Below the pieces are notes generated by a model. The model made no database searches. It was not told the DNA's origin and saw only the letters and a program-made list of their open reading frames with translations. From Candidatus Bipolaricaulota bacterium (lineage in GTDB: Bacteria > Bipolaricaulota > Bipolaricaulia > RBG-16-55-9 > DRXL01), in assembly GCA_025057405.1 (NCBI GenBank), contig JANWXV010000010.1:1-11559 (forward strand): 11,559 bases of DNA, written 5' to 3'. The position numbers and the translations under genes are program-made. Shown piece by piece: positions 9,816-11,559 of the stretch. How positions within the stretch are numbered: the stretch's first letter is position 1; each line of letters begins with the position of its first letter.

Positions 9816-11559
9816 ATGCGCGTCCTGCGTTGGCACGCGATCTTGGTGTTGTTAGCTATCTTAGGGGCTATCGGGGGGCTTTCGTTTTCGCAAGCGGCCC
9901 CCACCCCGCCCGCCCTGAGCCTCTCCCCCAGCGTCGATCCCAGCACGATCTTCGTGAAGAACTCCCAAGCCCAGCCCCAGATTGCTAACGTGCAGCTCCA
10001 GCTCCGCGCTGATCTCTTCACCACCCAGCCCATGGACGCGATCATCGGCATAGATCGCTCGCTGCCCTTGAGCGACGTGCAGCGCTTTGTAGGAGATCTC
10101 ATTCCGATCTTCGGCGGTCAAGATCGCTTGGGAGTCGTCTCGCTCGCCCCCCCCACGCTCGACGTATCGTTGACCTCGGATTTCGATCTGGTGCGCCATC
10201 GCATCTCGGAGTTAATGCCCTCGGGAGCTACGGGCTTAGCGGAAGCCCTCCAGTTAGGGACGCGCGAGCTAGAGACCAACGGGCGAGCTGAAGCGCGCAA
10301 ATTGCAGATTTGGCTGATCGGGCGCGCCGGCACCGATCGCGCCGACCTCGGCTCGGTCTTGCAGCAAGCCCAACGCGCCAAGGCCCGCCAAGTGATCGTC
10401 TATGTGATCGCGGCTACCTCTACAGCCGCGGGTTCGGCCACGCTCTTGCAGCTGGCTCGCACCACCGACGGACTCTTTCTCAGAGGGCTGAGCGCCGAGA
10501 CCATCGCTACGATCAAGAGCCGCGAGCGCATCGAGCTGGTCGCCCGCGAGATCGCCATCAGATTAGAGCTGACCCCACAAGTCACGTTCGAGCAGGCCTC
10601 GGGCAATCCCCAGATCGAAGATACCCCCGAAGGCACCAAAATTCTCAGATGGGCGCTCGACCGACTCGGCCCCGAAGAGACTTATACAGTGACCGTCGGC
10701 GTCAGCAGCCCTCAGAAGGGCAATTGGACGATCAATCGCGTCAGCAGTTCGGTCGAATATACAAATATCTTGGGGCAGCGAGTGCGCCTGCCCATCCCCC
10801 CTCTGGCGCTCACCGTCACGAATGCTCAACCCTTCGCTAAGTTTGAGTTCAACCCGGAACAATTGACCGTCCCCGACCGCGAGCGCTGGCAGCCCGTCGT
10901 CGGAGAGACCATCGTCTTCAGGAATCAATCGTCCGATCCCGACGGCTTTATCGCCAGCTACGCGTGGGACTTCGGCGATGGGACGACCAGCAGCGAGCAG
11001 AACCCCACCAAGCGCTACGACAAACCCGGCACTTACCCCGTGCGCCTGACCGTGACCGACGACAGCGGCGCGACCGCCAGCGCCGAAGCTACTATTAATG
11101 TTGTCAATGTCGTCACGGTGACGCGCGACCTGCCCACGTTTGAGGGGAAATTCCCGCGCGATCTCTTCGTGCGCGTCTTTCTGGAGATTCGCACGACCCG
11201 CGATCTGCTGGGTCTTGGGATTCAAGAGAAGTGGCCCGAAGGACTCGTGACGGGCCTCCCGGCGGACATCACCCGTAAAGTATTAGGCGAATCTCATGGG
11301 GGTAACTTCAAGGCCGCGCTCAACACGCCCGTCTTGGAGTGGATCTTCCCCGAACGGCTCCCCGCCGGCACGGTCAAGAAGATCGTCTATGAGTTCAAGC
11401 TCTCAGACAAGATGGAGCCGAAGCTCTACGCATTAGAAGGGATGGCCATCAGCCGATTGCCCGATGTCGCGATTCCCACCGAAGGGGTCAAAGAGTTTGA
11501 GCTGGTCGAGGGGCTGCCTATTCGCGTCATTGTGGCGCATTATGTCGGAGCGCCCGATC
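9816..11559 (+). CDS. Secreted vWA-like and PKD domain protein, C-terminus beyond the window
   Basis: An open frame runs from ATG 9816 to the right edge (581 residues, no stop). Residues 1-28 are a signal peptide ending near SQAA. Residues about 70-235 have a von Willebrand A-like fold: strand and MIDAS-like loop AIIGIDRSLPLS (75-86), GATGLAEAL (137-145), strand LQIWLIGRAG (163-172) and strand QVIVYVIAA (192-200). The metal site is degraded: DxSxS reads D80-R-S82-L-P84, and the usual Asp of the TDG loop is replaced by Gly. A PKD domain (about 340-430) carries YAWDFGDGT (382-390) and PGTYPVRLTVTD (404-415). The rest is beta-rich and unrecognised. GGGGAA 10-15 bases upstream supports the ATG; an in-frame TTG at 9807 is too close to it. 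The protein is probably extracellular and adhesive or ligand-binding. Confidence 0.87.
   Translation, partial: MRVLRWHAILVLLAILGAIGGLSFSQAAPTPPALSLSPSVDPSTIFVKNSQAQPQIANVQLQLRADLFTTQPMDAIIGIDRSLPLSDVQRFVGDLIPIFGGQDRLGVVSLAPPTLDVSLTSDFDLVRHRISELMPSGATGLAEALQLGTRELETNGRAEARKLQIWLIGRAGTDRADLGSVLQQAQRAKARQVIVYVIAATSTAAGSATLLQLARTTDGLFLRGLSAETIATIKSRERIELVAREIAIRLELTPQVTFEQASGNPQIEDTPEGTKILRWALDRLGPEETYTVTVGVSSPQKGNWTINRVSSSVEYTNILGQRVRLPIPPLALTVTNAQPFAKFEFNPEQLTVPDRERWQPVVGETIVFRNQSSDPDGFIASYAWDFGDGTTSSEQNPTKRYDKPGTYPVRLTVTDDSGATASAEATINVVNVVTVTRDLPTFEGKFPRDLFVRVFLEIRTTRDLLGLGIQEKWPEGLVTGLPADITRKVLGESHGGNFKAALNTPVLEWIFPERLPAGTVKKIVYEFKLSDKMEPKLYALEGMAISRLPDVAIPTEGVKEFELVEGLPIRVIVAHYVGAPD

Noticed and set aside
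10563..11225. 220-codon minus-strand frame
   Set aside because: Shadow of the vWA-PKD gene, whose frame holds the WDFGDG motif and a signal peptide.

Overview
The window looks like chromosome of a free-living, probably thermophilic and uncultured bacterium of moderately high GC. It carries bacterial housekeeping genes (lgt, ruvX, yidD, smpB, initiator tRNA) beside genes common in anaerobic or thermophilic lineages: a malic enzyme/phosphotransacetylase-like fusion, a 7Fe-type ferredoxin, an M42 metallopeptidase, and secreted NHL-repeat and vWA/PKD proteins. The mix would fit a deep-branching candidate phylum such as Bipolaricaulota/Acetothermia, but that is a guess from gene content. Genes are tightly packed, and no gap exceeds 300 bases.

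Left part (1-4793), mostly minus strand. From the left edge there is a truncated HicB-type antitoxin, then lgt (lipoprotein lipidation), then a BrnT/BrnA toxin-antitoxin operon. A 33-base direct repeat with one mismatch lies immediately upstream of both lgt and brnT. Each copy is a complete sigma70-like promoter with a small perfect dyad between -35 and -10. ruvX runs on the plus strand and overlaps by 8 bases, tail to tail, a secreted six-bladed NHL propeller gene. Next come an unrecognised membrane-anchored protein and yidD, which form a likely two-gene minus-strand unit.

Middle (4794-7808). A divergent intergenic region separates yidD from maeB (malic enzyme plus PTA-like domain, plus strand). 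maeB converges on smpB (minus strand). The gap between them holds a perfect 28-base palindrome and a cluster of decayed copies of its half-site.

Right part (7809-11559). Two methionine-type tRNAs (elongator-like CAT and initiator) sit in tandem on the minus strand, each with its own TTG-type -35 and 17-base-spaced -10. A clear Rho-independent terminator lies between them. A 7Fe ferredoxin and an M42 aminopeptidase follow on the minus strand. A divergent gap containing two hairpin elements leads to a secreted vWA-PKD protein that runs off the right edge.

Two themes stand out. The first is the promoter-operator shared by an essential lipoprotein-maturation gene and a toxin-antitoxin operon, arranged so that recombination between the repeats would cleanly remove the toxin-antitoxin genes. 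The second is a set of -10 boxes exactly 8 bases before the start codon of hicB, ruvX and yidD, which suggests leaderless transcripts.
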